From CAWBVG01 sp963792175 (GTDB lineage: Bacteria; Acidobacteriota; Vicinamibacteria; Vicinamibacterales; CAVVIG01): a stretch of DNA of 64,000 nucleotides. The notes below the pieces were generated by a model. The model was not told the origin of the DNA. It saw nothing but the letters and a program-made list of their open reading frames with translations, and did no database searches. Below, in pieces: positions 56,162-64,000 of this stretch (the first letter of the stretch is position 1; every line of letters begins with the position of its first letter). The translations under genes and the position numbers were made by a program. The DNA is taken from positions 186,001-250,000 of the forward strand of contig CAWBVG010000033.1 in the NCBI GenBank assembly GCA_963792175.1. Reading direction: 5' to 3'.

Positions 56162-57496
56162 CTACGTCTTCGGATCCACCAGCGACTTGTAGACGATCGT
56201 GCGCGCGAGGTCCTCGTGGTTCGCCGCGCCGGGCGCGCCGCCGCGGCGCTGAATCATCCCGATGAACACGATGTCGTTCGTCGGGTCGATCCAGAACCAG
56301 GTGCCGGCGATGCCCCACCACCAGTACGACCCTTTGCCAAGCGGACTCTTGATCGCCGCCGGATCGGTCACCACGGCGAAGTCGTAGCCGAAGCCCACTC
56401 CGGGTTGCACCCGAAACGGACCGATGCCCGATTTCGAGTTGATCGTGTCGTCGTTCAGCACGTTGGTGCGCATCATGTCGACCGAGGTGCGCTTCAGCAA
56501 CCGCTTCCCATTCAGCTCGCCGCCGTTGAGCATCATTTGCGCGAAGCGCAGGTAGTCGGCCGCGGTCGAATACAGCCCGCCACCGCCTGATGGCAGCCCC
56601 GGCATCTTGCTGATCAGCGGATCGTGCGGCAGCGGCGCCAGCGCGCCCTTCGCCTGATCCCAGGCGTAGATCGTCGCGACGCGCGACAGCTTCGCTTCCG
56701 GGACCAGGAAGCCGGTGTCCTTCATCCCGAGCGGCGTGAAGATGCGATCGCGCAGGAAGTCCGGAAACGATTTCCCCGACAGCTTCTGGACCAGATAGCC
56801 CTGAATATCGACCGACACGCTGTACACCCACTTCTCGCCCGGCTGATACAGCAGCGGCAACGGCGCGACTTTGTCGATGAATGCCTGGAGCGACGGGGCC
56901 TCGAGCGGGTTGGCGGCCTGATAGAGCTTGTCCACCGGCGTGTTGCCGAACAAGCCGTATGTGAATCCCGCGTTGTGCGACATCAACTCGCCCATCGTCG
57001 GCGGATGCTTCGGCGCTTCGAGCAGCATGGTGCCGGCGGCATCCGTGCCGGCGAACACCTTGAGGTTGGCGAACTCGGGGATGTACTTGGCGATCGGATC
57101 GCTCGGCTTCCACTTGCCCTCTTCATACAGCATCATCATGGCCGCGCCCGCGATCGGCTTGGTCATGGAGTAGATGCGCATGATCGCGTCGAGTGCCATC
57201 GGCTTCTGGCCGTCGATGTCCTGAACGCCGTACGCCTTGTGCTGCACGACCTGGCCGTGCCTCGCCACCAGCGTCACCACGCCGGCGAGATGTTTCTTGT
57301 CGACGATGCCCTGCATCGCCGCGTCGAGCTCTTTGAGCGAATCGCTGGAGAACCCAACGCGCTCCGGGCTCGCCAGGGCAATCTTGTCGGCGGTTGCGGT
57401 GGCCTGGAAGGCGGATGGCGGCGTCGCGGTGTACACACCGCCGACGACCAGCGCGAATGTCAGGGCAAGGGTCTGCAGGAAACGGTGAATTCGCAT
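56162..57496 (-). CDS. serine hydrolase (beta-lactamase class C family)
   Basis: 444 aa from ATG 57496. Signal peptide MRIHRFLQTLALTFALVVGGVYTATPPSA. SxxK is SMTK near residue 108 (RIYSMTKPIAGAAMMM), the tyrosine motif is YSVSVDIQG, and GLPSGGGGLYSTAADYLRFAQMML is typical. GKGSYWWWGIAGTWFWIDP is the equivalent of the third active-site motif. It is a periplasmic esterase or peptidase-like enzyme with unknown substrate. It is convergent with the permease gene and its start overlaps the 3' end of the upstream NCS2 gene by 37 bases. The frame is intact. Confidence 0.92.
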   Translation of the reverse strand: MRIHRFLQTLALTFALVVGGVYTATPPSAFQATATADKIALASPERVGFSSDSLKELDAAMQGIVDKKHLAGVVTLVARHGQVVQHKAYGVQDIDGQKPMALDAIMRIYSMTKPIAGAAMMMLYEEGKWKPSDPIAKYIPEFANLKVFAGTDAAGTMLLEAPKHPPTMGELMSHNAGFTYGLFGNTPVDKLYQAANPLEAPSLQAFIDKVAPLPLLYQPGEKWVYSVSVDIQGYLVQKLSGKSFPDFLRDRIFTPLGMKDTGFLVPEAKLSRVATIYAWDQAKGALAPLPHDPLISKMPGLPSGGGGLYSTAADYLRFAQMMLNGGELNGKRLLKRTSVDMMRTNVLNDDTINSKSGIGPFRVQPGVGFGYDFAVVTDPAAIKSPLGKGSYWWWGIAGTWFWIDPTNDIVFIGMIQRRGGAPGAANHEDLARTIVYKSLVDPKT

Positions 57497-58821
57497 GGTG
57501 GAGAGAATACCGTACAGCCCGCGGTGCTGGTCTGACGTGTACCGAGGAGAAGGAGCGCCGCCGATAGGGCCGACAGCACCCACAGGGTGATACTCACCTC
57601 ACGCCATCGTCCCGCTACGGCGTAGAGCAGCGCGTGGAGCAGGAATCCCCAGAGAATGCCCTGCGTGATGGACAACGTGAGCGGAATCAACACGAGGGTG
57701 ACAAAGGCGGGCAGGGCGTCTTCGATGGAGGCGAAGTCGATCTTCGCCATCGACTGGAACATCGAGACGCCGACCAGCACGAGCACCGCGGCGGTCGCGT
57801 AGCCGGGAACAGCAGCGGCCAGGGGTCCCAGAAAAAAGCATGGCACGAAGCAGAGCGCCGTCACGACGGACGCGCGCCCGGTGCGCGCGCCCATGCGAAT
57901 GCCGGCGATGCTTTCCACGTACGCGGTTCCAGGTGAGGTCCCGGCCAGACCGGACCCGAGCGTCGCCAGCGCGTCGACGATCAGGCCGCGCCGCAGGTTG
58001 ATCGGCCGGCCCTCCGGGTCCGTGAGGCCGGCCGCGTTCGCGACGCCGATGAACGTCGACAGCGAGTCGAAGAGATCCGTGAAGAGAATCGCGATGATCG
58101 CGGGCAGCAGCGCCAGCCTGAGCGCGCCGCGGATGTCGAGCTGGAGGAACGCCGACGAAAAGTCCGGCGCGCTGACAACGGTGTCCGGCGGTTTCGCGTA
58201 TCCCAGCGTCCATGCCATCGCGGTGACGGAAAAGATCGCCGCAAGGAAGGCGAGCGGGTTGTCCCGCCGCATCAGCGCCACTGCGACAAGAATGCCGAGC
58301 AGCAGGAACGCCGCGCGGTGATCGAGCGTGCCCATCCGGACCAGCGTCGCCTGATCGCCGACGATGATGCCGGCGTTTCGAAGGCCGATGAACGTCAGCA
58401 GCAGGCCGATGCCTGCGGACGCCGCCGACCGCAGCGGCGCCGGAATCGCGAGCGCGATCGCCTCTCGCAGCGGTGTCGTCGAGACCAGCAGGAACAGCAC
58501 GCCGGACCAGAACACCATGCCGAGCGCGGTCTGCCACGGCACTTTGCTCTGGAGCACGATCGTGAAGGCGAAGAAGGCGTTGAGGCCCATGCCTGGCGCA
58601 ACCGCGAACGGCAGCTTCGCGTAGAGGCCCATCAGGAGCGTCATGCTGCTCGCGATCAGGACGGTCGCCGTCATCGCGCCGGAAAAGGGCATGCCCGTTC
58701 CGGGCGTCGCCAGGATGCCGGGGTTGACCACGACGATGTAGGCCATCGTGAAGAAGGTGGTCACGCCGCCGACCACGTCGGCGTACAGCGCGCGATCGCG
58801 CGGAGGATGAGGCTGCGTCAT
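57460..58821 (-). CDS. NCS2 family purine permease (AzgA-like)
   Basis: 453 aa. The opening GGVTTFFTMAYIVVVNPGIL is the AzgA/PbuG signature. APGMGLNAFFAFT, LFDSLSTFIGVANAAGLTD and GTSPGTAYVESIAG are further conserved family motifs, with 14 hydrophobic segments as in UraA-fold transporters. It takes up guanine/hypoxanthine or adenine by proton symport. The C-terminal residues after LLLLGTRQTS overlap the downstream hydrolase start. The frame is intact. Confidence 0.93.
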   Translation of the reverse strand: MTQPHPPRDRALYADVVGGVTTFFTMAYIVVVNPGILATPGTGMPFSGAMTATVLIASSMTLLMGLYAKLPFAVAPGMGLNAFFAFTIVLQSKVPWQTALGMVFWSGVLFLLVSTTPLREAIALAIPAPLRSAASAGIGLLLTFIGLRNAGIIVGDQATLVRMGTLDHRAAFLLLGILVAVALMRRDNPLAFLAAIFSVTAMAWTLGYAKPPDTVVSAPDFSSAFLQLDIRGALRLALLPAIIAILFTDLFDSLSTFIGVANAAGLTDPEGRPINLRRGLIVDALATLGSGLAGTSPGTAYVESIAGIRMGARTGRASVVTALCFVPCFFLGPLAAAVPGYATAAVLVLVGVSMFQSMAKIDFASIEDALPAFVTLVLIPLTLSITQGILWGFLLHALLYAVAGRWREVSITLWVLSALSAALLLLGTRQTSTAGCTVFSPPCEFTVSCRPLP

Positions 58822-58844
58822 CGAGGTTCGCGCATGCTACCATC

Positions 58845-58874
58845 CAACTCCGCCGGCTGAAGCCGGCGGAGTTG
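58845..58874. repeat. perfect 14-bp inverted repeat between divergent genes
   Basis: CAACTCCGCCGGCT, two bases GA, then AGCCGGCGGAGTTG: a perfect 14-bp stem with a two-base loop, lacking a T-run. It sits between the divergent NCS2 permease and DinB-like genes, so it is unlikely to be a terminator. It may be a REP-like palindrome. A nearby CGAAGCGGCGAAGCCGC repeat (58892-58915) is part of the same low-complexity block. Confidence 0.75.
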
Positions 58875-58969
58875 TCTCGCCGAAGCGCCGCCTGTCACGC
58901 CGAAGCGGCGAAGCCGCAAAGGCGGATGGCGCGAAGGCGGACCGCAAAAAATCACGCAAGGAGTCTGTA

Positions 58970-59535
58970 ATGTCATTCCGTCGCACCGCGGTCGTCTCCG
59001 CGCTCGCTACAGCGCTGTTCGCCTCGGCCACTCCCGCGCGCGCGCAGGACATCATCACCAAGGAATCTGCCGCCGCCGTCAAGGCGTCGTTCCTGGCCGA
59101 CCTCGAGACGCTTCGGGGCAAATTCGTCGGCCTGGCCAACGCGTTTCCGCAGGACAAGTACACCTGGCGTCCGATGGATGGCGTGCGGTCGGTATCAGAA
59201 GTCCTGATGCTGGCGGCGTTCGAGGGCTACTCGTTCATCCCGACATCGTTCGGCGCAAAGGCCGCCGATCTCGGACCCCGCGAGGAAGCGGCCAAGCTGC
59301 GCATGCTGTCGGACAAGGCGCAGGTGATCGACCACCTGAACAAAGGCTTTGCGCACGCGAAGAAGGAGCTCGAGGCGCTTGACGCCGCCACCTGACCGGC
59401 AAGCGCAAGATCATGGGACGGGATCTGTCGTTCGCAGACGGCGTGATCGCCATCGGCGGCGATCTTCACGAGCACCTGGGCCAGATGATTGCCTACGCGC
59501 GAATGAATCAGATCGTTCCGCCCTGGAGCAAATAG
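58970..59535 (+). CDS. secreted DinB-like family protein (frameshifted)
   Basis: Signal peptide MSFRRTAVVSALATALFASATPARAQ, then IITKESAAAVKASFLADLETLRGKFVGLANAFPQDKYTWRP, the DinB four-helix start (LNAMPxExYxWRP), with SEVLMLAAFEGYSFIP supplying the typical helix-2 H/E position. The frame breaks near 59390. The next frame, TGKRKIMGRDLSFADGVIAIGGDLHEHLGQMIAYARMNQIVPPW, restores the HEHLGQ(M/L)IAYARxNGIVPPWS ending, stopping at TAG 59533-59535. The family has a metal-binding three-His site; function of the secreted forms is unknown. A good AAGGAGT lies six bases before ATG. Confidence 0.87.
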
Positions 59536-59554
59536 CCACTGGAGCGAGCGCGAT

Positions 59555-60370
59555 ATGCGTGCACAGCTACTGCTTCTCGCTGTCCTGGGACTCGGCATCG
59601 CGCGCCCGCAAGCCGCTGCCGCCCAGAATCCCCTGGCACAGACTCCCGCGCCAGGAAACCCGGCGGCGTCGCTTCCGGCCGTATTCACACCCGCCGACAT
59701 CGCCTACGGTGCGCGTCTCTACGACGCCCAGTGCACCACATGCCACGGCGCGAACGGCGACGGTGTCGGCGGGGTGGACCTCCGCAGCGGGAAGTTCCGG
59801 AACGGGGGCACCGATCAGGATCTCGTGCGGGTGATCACGAACGGCGTTCCTGGGACCGGCATGCAGGCCTTCAGGTTCGACTCCGCGGAAATCGCGGGCA
59901 TCATCGGGTTTCTGCGCAACATGAACGCGTTCGACCGCGGATCGATCAAGACCGGCGACGCGGCGCGCGGCCGGGCGACCTTCGAAGGAAAGGGCAGCTG
60001 CACGCGCTGCCATCGCGTCGGCAGCCTGGGTTCGCGCGTCGGTCCGGATCTCAGCGAAGTCGGCGCGACGCGAAGCGCAGGCTCGCTGTTCCGTTCACTC
60101 ACCGATCCCACCAGTCAGATGATGCCGATCAATCGTCCGGTCCGCGCCGTCACGAAGGACGGCAAGGTCGTCAACGGCCGGCGGCTGAACGAGGACACCT
60201 ACACCGTGCAGCTGATCGACGAGCAGGAAAAGCTGGTCTCGCTGACCAAGGCCGACCTTCGCGAATACACGATCCTGACCACCTCGCCGATGCCGTCTTA
60301 CAAGGACCGGCTGAACGAGAACGAACTGGCCGACGTTGTCGCCTACCTGCTTTCGCTGAAGGGACGATGA
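59555..60370 (+). CDS. periplasmic diheme c-type cytochrome
   Basis: 271 aa. Signal peptide MRAQLLLLAVLGLGIARPQAAA. Two CxxCH heme sites: CTTCH (residues 60-64) and CTRCH (149-153), each in its own cytochrome-c domain (ARLYDAQCTTCHGANGDG; ATFEGKGSCTRCHRVGSLGS). The C-terminal part (RAVTKDGKVVNGRRLNEDTYTVQLID) is the beta-domain seen in heme-binding oxidase partners (TIGR02603-like). Its stop overlaps the start of the PQQ dehydrogenase gene, ATGA. Probably it carries electrons from that enzyme. The frame is intact. Confidence 0.93.
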   Translation: MRAQLLLLAVLGLGIARPQAAAAQNPLAQTPAPGNPAASLPAVFTPADIAYGARLYDAQCTTCHGANGDGVGGVDLRSGKFRNGGTDQDLVRVITNGVPGTGMQAFRFDSAEIAGIIGFLRNMNAFDRGSIKTGDAARGRATFEGKGSCTRCHRVGSLGSRVGPDLSEVGATRSAGSLFRSLTDPTSQMMPINRPVRAVTKDGKVVNGRRLNEDTYTVQLIDEQEKLVSLTKADLREYTILTTSPMPSYKDRLNENELADVVAYLLSLKGR

Positions 60371-62062
60371 CCATGATGCGACGAACACAGGCGCCTGGCT
60401 GATCGTGCTGTCGATCGCGGCGATGGCGGGCCGCACGCATGCGCAGGTCGGCCCGGATCGCCTGGTGAATGCCGCGAAGGAAGCGCGGAACTGGCTGATC
60501 TACTCCGGCGGCTACTTCAGTCAGCGCCACAGCGGGCTCACGCAGATTACGCCGGCAAACGCCAAGAACCTCGAGCTGAAATGGATGTACCAGGCCGCGG
60601 TCGCCGGTAGACTGGCAGACGACACCGTTGGTCGTCGACGGCGTCATGTACCTGACGCAGCGGCTGAACGACGTCGTGGCGCTCGACGCCAGGACCGGCC
60701 GCGTCTTCTGGATCTACCGCCACACGCTGGATCCGACGCTGGTCGTCTGCTGCGGCGCGAACAACCGCGGCCTCGCGATTCTCGGCGACACGCTCTACAT
60801 GGGCACGCTCGACGCCCATCTCGTCGCCATCGACGCGAAGACCGGCCGCCCGTTGTGGAACACGAAAGTGGCCGAGAGCAAGGCGGGTTACTCGGTCACC
60901 CACGCTCCGCTGGTCGTGAAGGACAAGGTCATCGTCGGCGTCGGCGGCGGCGAGTACGGCATCCGCGGGTTCGTTGCTGCCTTCGACGCGCGGAGCGGCA
61001 GGGAAGCGTGGCGCTTCTACACGATTCCGGCGCCGAATGAACCGGGCGGCGATTCGTGGAAGCCGTGTCCGCCGGGGACCGACGACGTTCTGCGATCCGG
61101 AAGCGTGGAAGCACGGCGGCGGTTCGATCTGGGTGACCGGCTCGTACGATCCCGCGCTGAACCTGACGTATTGGGGCGTCGGCAACGCCGGACCCGACTG
61201 GAACAACGAGCAGCGTCCCGGCGACAACCTCTACACCGACTCGGTCGTCGCGCTCGACGCGGACAACGGCCGGCTGAAGTGGCACTACCAGTTCACGCCG
61301 AACGATCGATACGACTACGACTCCGTCCAGGTGCCGGTGCTCGCCGACATCACCTGGCAGGGACAGCCGCTCAAGGCGATGGTCTGGGCCAACCGGAACG
61401 GCAACTTCTACGTGCTCGATCGCGAGACCGGGAAGTTCCTCGTCGGCAAACCGTTCGTGAAAGTGAACTGGATGGACAAGTTCGACGAGCGCGGCCGGCC
61501 CAACCAGACGCCGCAGCCGCCCGGTCAACCGACATGGCCCGGCAATCAGGGTGGGACGAACTGGTATTCGCCGTCGTACAGCCCGCACACCGGGCTGTTC
61601 TACATTCCGGCATGGGAGGGCTACGCGACCATCTTCGGCGGGACGCCCGTCGAGTATCAGGAAGGGCGGAACTTTGGCGGCGGCGCCAACCGAAACTACG
61701 TGCCGGTTCCCGGCGCGCCCGCCGTGCCTGGCATCCGGCGAGGCCCGATCAACAACTGGACTGAAGCGGTGGCCACCGGCGCGGTGCTCGCGGTCGACGC
61801 CGCCACGGGAGAGCAGAAGTGGAAGTTCCCGATGACCGACGTCACCGACAGCGGCATTCTGACGACGGCGTCGGACGTGCTGTTCAGCGGGGGACGCGAA
61901 GGCTATTTCCAGGCGATTGACGCGCGAACCGGAGCGCTGTTGTGGAAGGCAAGCCTGGGCGCGCAGATTGTGAGCGGACCGATCACCTACGAAGTCGACG
62001 GGAAACAGTACGTGACGGCGATCTCGGGCCTCTCGCTCTGCGTCTTCGGGCTGCGCGAATAG
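60367..62062 (+). CDS. PQQ-dependent dehydrogenase, alcohol dehydrogenase-like (frameshifted)
   Basis: After a short signal peptide (AWLIVLSIAAMAGRTHAQ, in a second frame), NWLIYSGGYFSQRHSGLTQI opens the eight-bladed propeller. TLVVCCGANNRGLA contains the vicinal Cys-Cys pair that lies over PQQ. Propeller repeats such as LDARTGRVFW, IDAKTGRPLW, LDRETGKFL are W-motifs. SYDPALNLTYWGVGNAGPDWN and GGTNWYSPSYSPHTGLFYIP are family hallmarks. Frame breaks are near 60395, 60615 and 61085. Corrected length about 560 aa; no C-terminal heme domain, so the adjacent cytochrome is its likely electron acceptor. Periplasmic. Substrate could be an alcohol, aldehyde or sugar. Confidence 0.9.
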
Positions 62063-62129
62063 CGTAACTCGACGCACACCGGACAACCGACCTGATCCCA
62101 TCGCGACCCGGCAGTTGACGGCACCGCCA

Positions 62130-63059
62130 TCAGGACCGGTTCCTGAACGATCGAATCCAGAGGACGGCCAGCAGACGCAAGGGCGTGTCGAGACCGACCC
62201 AGCGCAGACGCGACGGCAGCGGGCCGCTTACGTAGAGATCGTGCACGTGCGCTGGCATGGCGGCGAGGCCCTGCGATCGGAGAACGTTTACGAGCATCTC
62301 GAGCTGCAGGCCACCGCGCGCGTAACGCCATTTGCGACGCAGGTACAACGGATAGTCCGCCGGCTGCAGCCACGACATCGACCTGAACGAGAACTCCGCG
62401 TTCGCGCAGAAGATGCATTGAGGCTCTCGATCCACGGTCTTCGTTCGTCCGAACCGGGTCGCGACCAGCCACGACACGAGCGAATCCTCGAATACGAGGC
62501 CCACGGGCAGGTAGACCTGCTGCTCTCGCACCGCGTCGACGAAACTGGCCCGCAAGGCGTACAGGTTGCCTGCCAAGGTTCCATTTCTGACCATGCGCGC
62601 GCGCCAACTGTCCCGATCGCGCCCGGTCGCCGGCATGCCGCCAGCGGCCTGTGCCGCCGGCACGTCGTCCAATGATGAGGCCAGCAGGGCGAGCGCGGCG
62701 CGCTCGAGCGTGACGTCGCCGTCCATGAAGAAGTAGGTCTCGATCTCTCGAGCCCGCTCCGGCGTAATCAGCTCGTGCACGAAGACATTCCACGCGTTGG
62801 CTTTGTCGGCGACGTCGATTTCGGCCAGCCAGAGATCCGGAAGCACCGCCGCGCAGGCGCGGACCTCGTCGCTCGTCGCGTCGGTGCAACCGTTGGCGAG
62901 CACCCACACTTCGACGTCCGTGCCGGCCGCGGCCTGGACGATGCTTTGCAGCGCCGCCCCGATGCGGCCGCTCTCGTTGTGCGCGAAGACGGCGAGTGAC
63001 CAGGACGGCCGGCGTTCGGCTCGAGACGCGATGCGTGTGACCTTCACGCCGGTGCGCAT
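62130..63059 (-). CDS. family 2 glycosyltransferase
   Basis: 309 aa. GT-A fold: PSWSLAVFAHNESGRIGAALQSI opens like a GT2 (nucleotide-binding N-E), VLANGCTDATSDEV and a DxD-like YFFMDGDVTLE motif follow. LAGNLYALRASFVD and GLVFEDSLVSWLVATRFG are acceptor-side features, and YPLYLRRKWRYARGG is near the end. No transmembrane segments are obvious. It probably transfers a sugar to a surface glycan or small metabolite. It is divergent from the aminotransferase gene, with 70 bp between their starts. The frame is intact. Confidence 0.82.
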   Translation of the reverse strand: MRTGVKVTRIASRAERRPSWSLAVFAHNESGRIGAALQSIVQAAAGTDVEVWVLANGCTDATSDEVRACAAVLPDLWLAEIDVADKANAWNVFVHELITPERAREIETYFFMDGDVTLERAALALLASSLDDVPAAQAAGGMPATGRDRDSWRARMVRNGTLAGNLYALRASFVDAVREQQVYLPVGLVFEDSLVSWLVATRFGRTKTVDREPQCIFCANAEFSFRSMSWLQPADYPLYLRRKWRYARGGLQLEMLVNVLRSQGLAAMPAHVHDLYVSGPLPSRLRWVGLDTPLRLLAVLWIRSFRNRS

Positions 63060-63129
63060 CGCGTCACGCGCGGTCGTTCGGGCATATATGACTTGTGGTC
63101 GATGATAGCTTCATGCCACGCTCTTTTCA

Positions 63130-64000
63130 GTGGCCGACGAAGGGAAAAAACCGAGCTTCGACCGATCGCTGGCGCTGACCGAGCGCTTGCACCGCCTGAT
63201 TCCCGGCGGTGCCCACACCTACGCCAAGGGCGACGACCAGTACCCCGCCGACATGCCGCCGATCCTGGTACGCGGCGAAGGCGCGCGGGTGTGGGATGTC
63301 GACGGCAACGAGCTGCTGGAATACGGCATGGGACTCCGCGCGGTGTCGCTCGGCCATGCGTTCGCGGCGGTCAACGAGGCGGCGGCTCGGCAAATGCGGC
63401 ACGGGATCGAACTTCAGCCGGCCGGCTCTTCTCGAACTGGAGTCGGCAGAGGCGCTGCTCGATCTGGTCGGCGGCGACATGGTCAAGTTCGCCAAGAACG
63501 GATCGGACGTCATGAATGCGGCCGTCAGGCTGGCGCGTGCGTTCACCGGCCGCGACCGCGTCGCGATCTGCGCGGACCATCCGTTCTTCTCGACCGGCGA
63601 CTGGTTCATCGGCACGACGCCGATGAGCGCCGGGGTGCCACAAGCCGTCACCGATCTGACGCATGCGTTCCGCTATAACGATCTCGCGAGTCTGGAAGCG
63701 TTGTTCGACGCACACCCCGGGCAGATTGCCGCTGTCGTGCTCGAAGCGGAGACGAGCACGCCGCCCGCGCCGGGCTTCCTCGAGTCGCTGACGACGCTGA
63801 GCCGCCGGAACGGAGCCCTGGTCGTCCTCGACGAGATGATTACCGGTTTCCGCTGGCACAACGGTGGCGCGCGTGCGTTTCATCGACTCGATCCGGACCT
63901 GGTCGCCTACGGCAAGGCGCTCGGAAACGGCTTCGCGGTCTCGGCGCTGGTGGGACGACGGGACATCATGGAGCTCGGCGGGCTTCGCCATAATCGCCCG
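63130..64000 (+). CDS. class III aminotransferase, glutamate-1-semialdehyde aminomutase-like (partial, frameshifted)
   Basis: Starts GTG 63130 (MADEGKKPSFDRSLALTERLHRLIPGGAHTYAKGDDQYP), with the family opening PGGAHTYxKG. ARVWDVDGNELLEYGMGL and SLGHAFAAVN follow. After a break near 63420 the frame resumes LLELESAEALLDLVGGDMVKFAKNGSDVMNAAVRLARAFTG, LVVLDEMITGFRW and AYGKALGNGF, whose Lys is the expected PLP Schiff-base residue. The 3' end is cut at 64000. GSA-like enzymes move amino groups on sugars or small keto acids; an HemL role is not implied since the sequence resembles the polysaccharide/secondary-metabolite subgroup. It is divergent from the GT2 gene and might act on the same sugar pathway. 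Confidence 0.87.

Noticed and set aside
57237..57535. Forward frames opposite the serine hydrolase start
   Set aside because: Shadow frames; the reverse-strand protein has a clear signal peptide and SxxK.

Overview
The window looks like a chromosomal segment of a GC-rich (mid-60s % GC by eye) Gram-negative bacterium, most likely an Acidobacteriota of the Vicinamibacteria type. This is inferred from gene families: an ADOP/MacB-type orphan permease, a PadR regulator paired with a membrane protein, DUF885, DUF5916 and DUF5818-like proteins, a kinase-ATPase-TPR regulator, PQQ dehydrogenase plus cytochrome c, and a PEP-CTERM protein. No 16S rRNA gene is present to confirm it. Many genes are broken by single-base indels, mostly apparent deletions in short homopolymers. 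The simplest reading is an imperfectly polished long-read or metagenome assembly. I give frame-corrected spans and say where reading frames break.

Region 1 (1-15.4 kb) is the replication-origin neighbourhood. Leftward from the origin run rpmH, rnpA, yidD, yidC, jag, mnmE, mnmG and rsmG. Rightward run dnaA, dnaN, gyrB and gyrA. Candidate DnaA boxes lie on both sides of dnaA, with an AT-rich direct repeat just before it. Region 2 (15-33 kb) is housekeeping: a TM2/DUF2752 membrane pair, pcrA, glmS-glmU (UDP-GlcNAc synthesis), a TPR protein, rsmI, a DUF885 peptidase-like protein, an FmdB zinc ribbon, divergent galU and serS, a PHP phosphoesterase, and a large Ser/Thr kinase-ATPase-TPR protein.

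Region 3 (33-45 kb) has a five-domain S1 protein, a DsrE-like secreted protein, an ADOP permease followed by a DUF5916 outer-membrane-type protein, and a KamA radical-SAM aminomutase directly followed by a D-Ala-D-Ala-ligase-like ATP-grasp enzyme, convergent with an ABC exporter.

Region 4 (45-51 kb) is sparse and accessory-looking. A tRNA-Ser(UGA) is followed by secreted proteins and by a divergent FtsZ/tubulin-superfamily GTPase, the most unusual gene here. An 18-bp exact copy of the tRNA anticodon arm lies just past that gene, so this stretch may be an insertion. A PEP-CTERM protein follows.

Region 5 (51-64 kb) holds a PadR regulator with an overlapping membrane-protein gene, two serine beta-lactamase-family hydrolases, a metallo-beta-lactamase-fold hydrolase with an APC permease, an NCS2 purine permease, a DinB-like protein, a diheme cytochrome c coupled to a PQQ dehydrogenase, a family 2 glycosyltransferase, and the start of a class-III aminotransferase cut by the window end. 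G-rich heptamer repeats with inverted arms recur in several housekeeping intergenic gaps.
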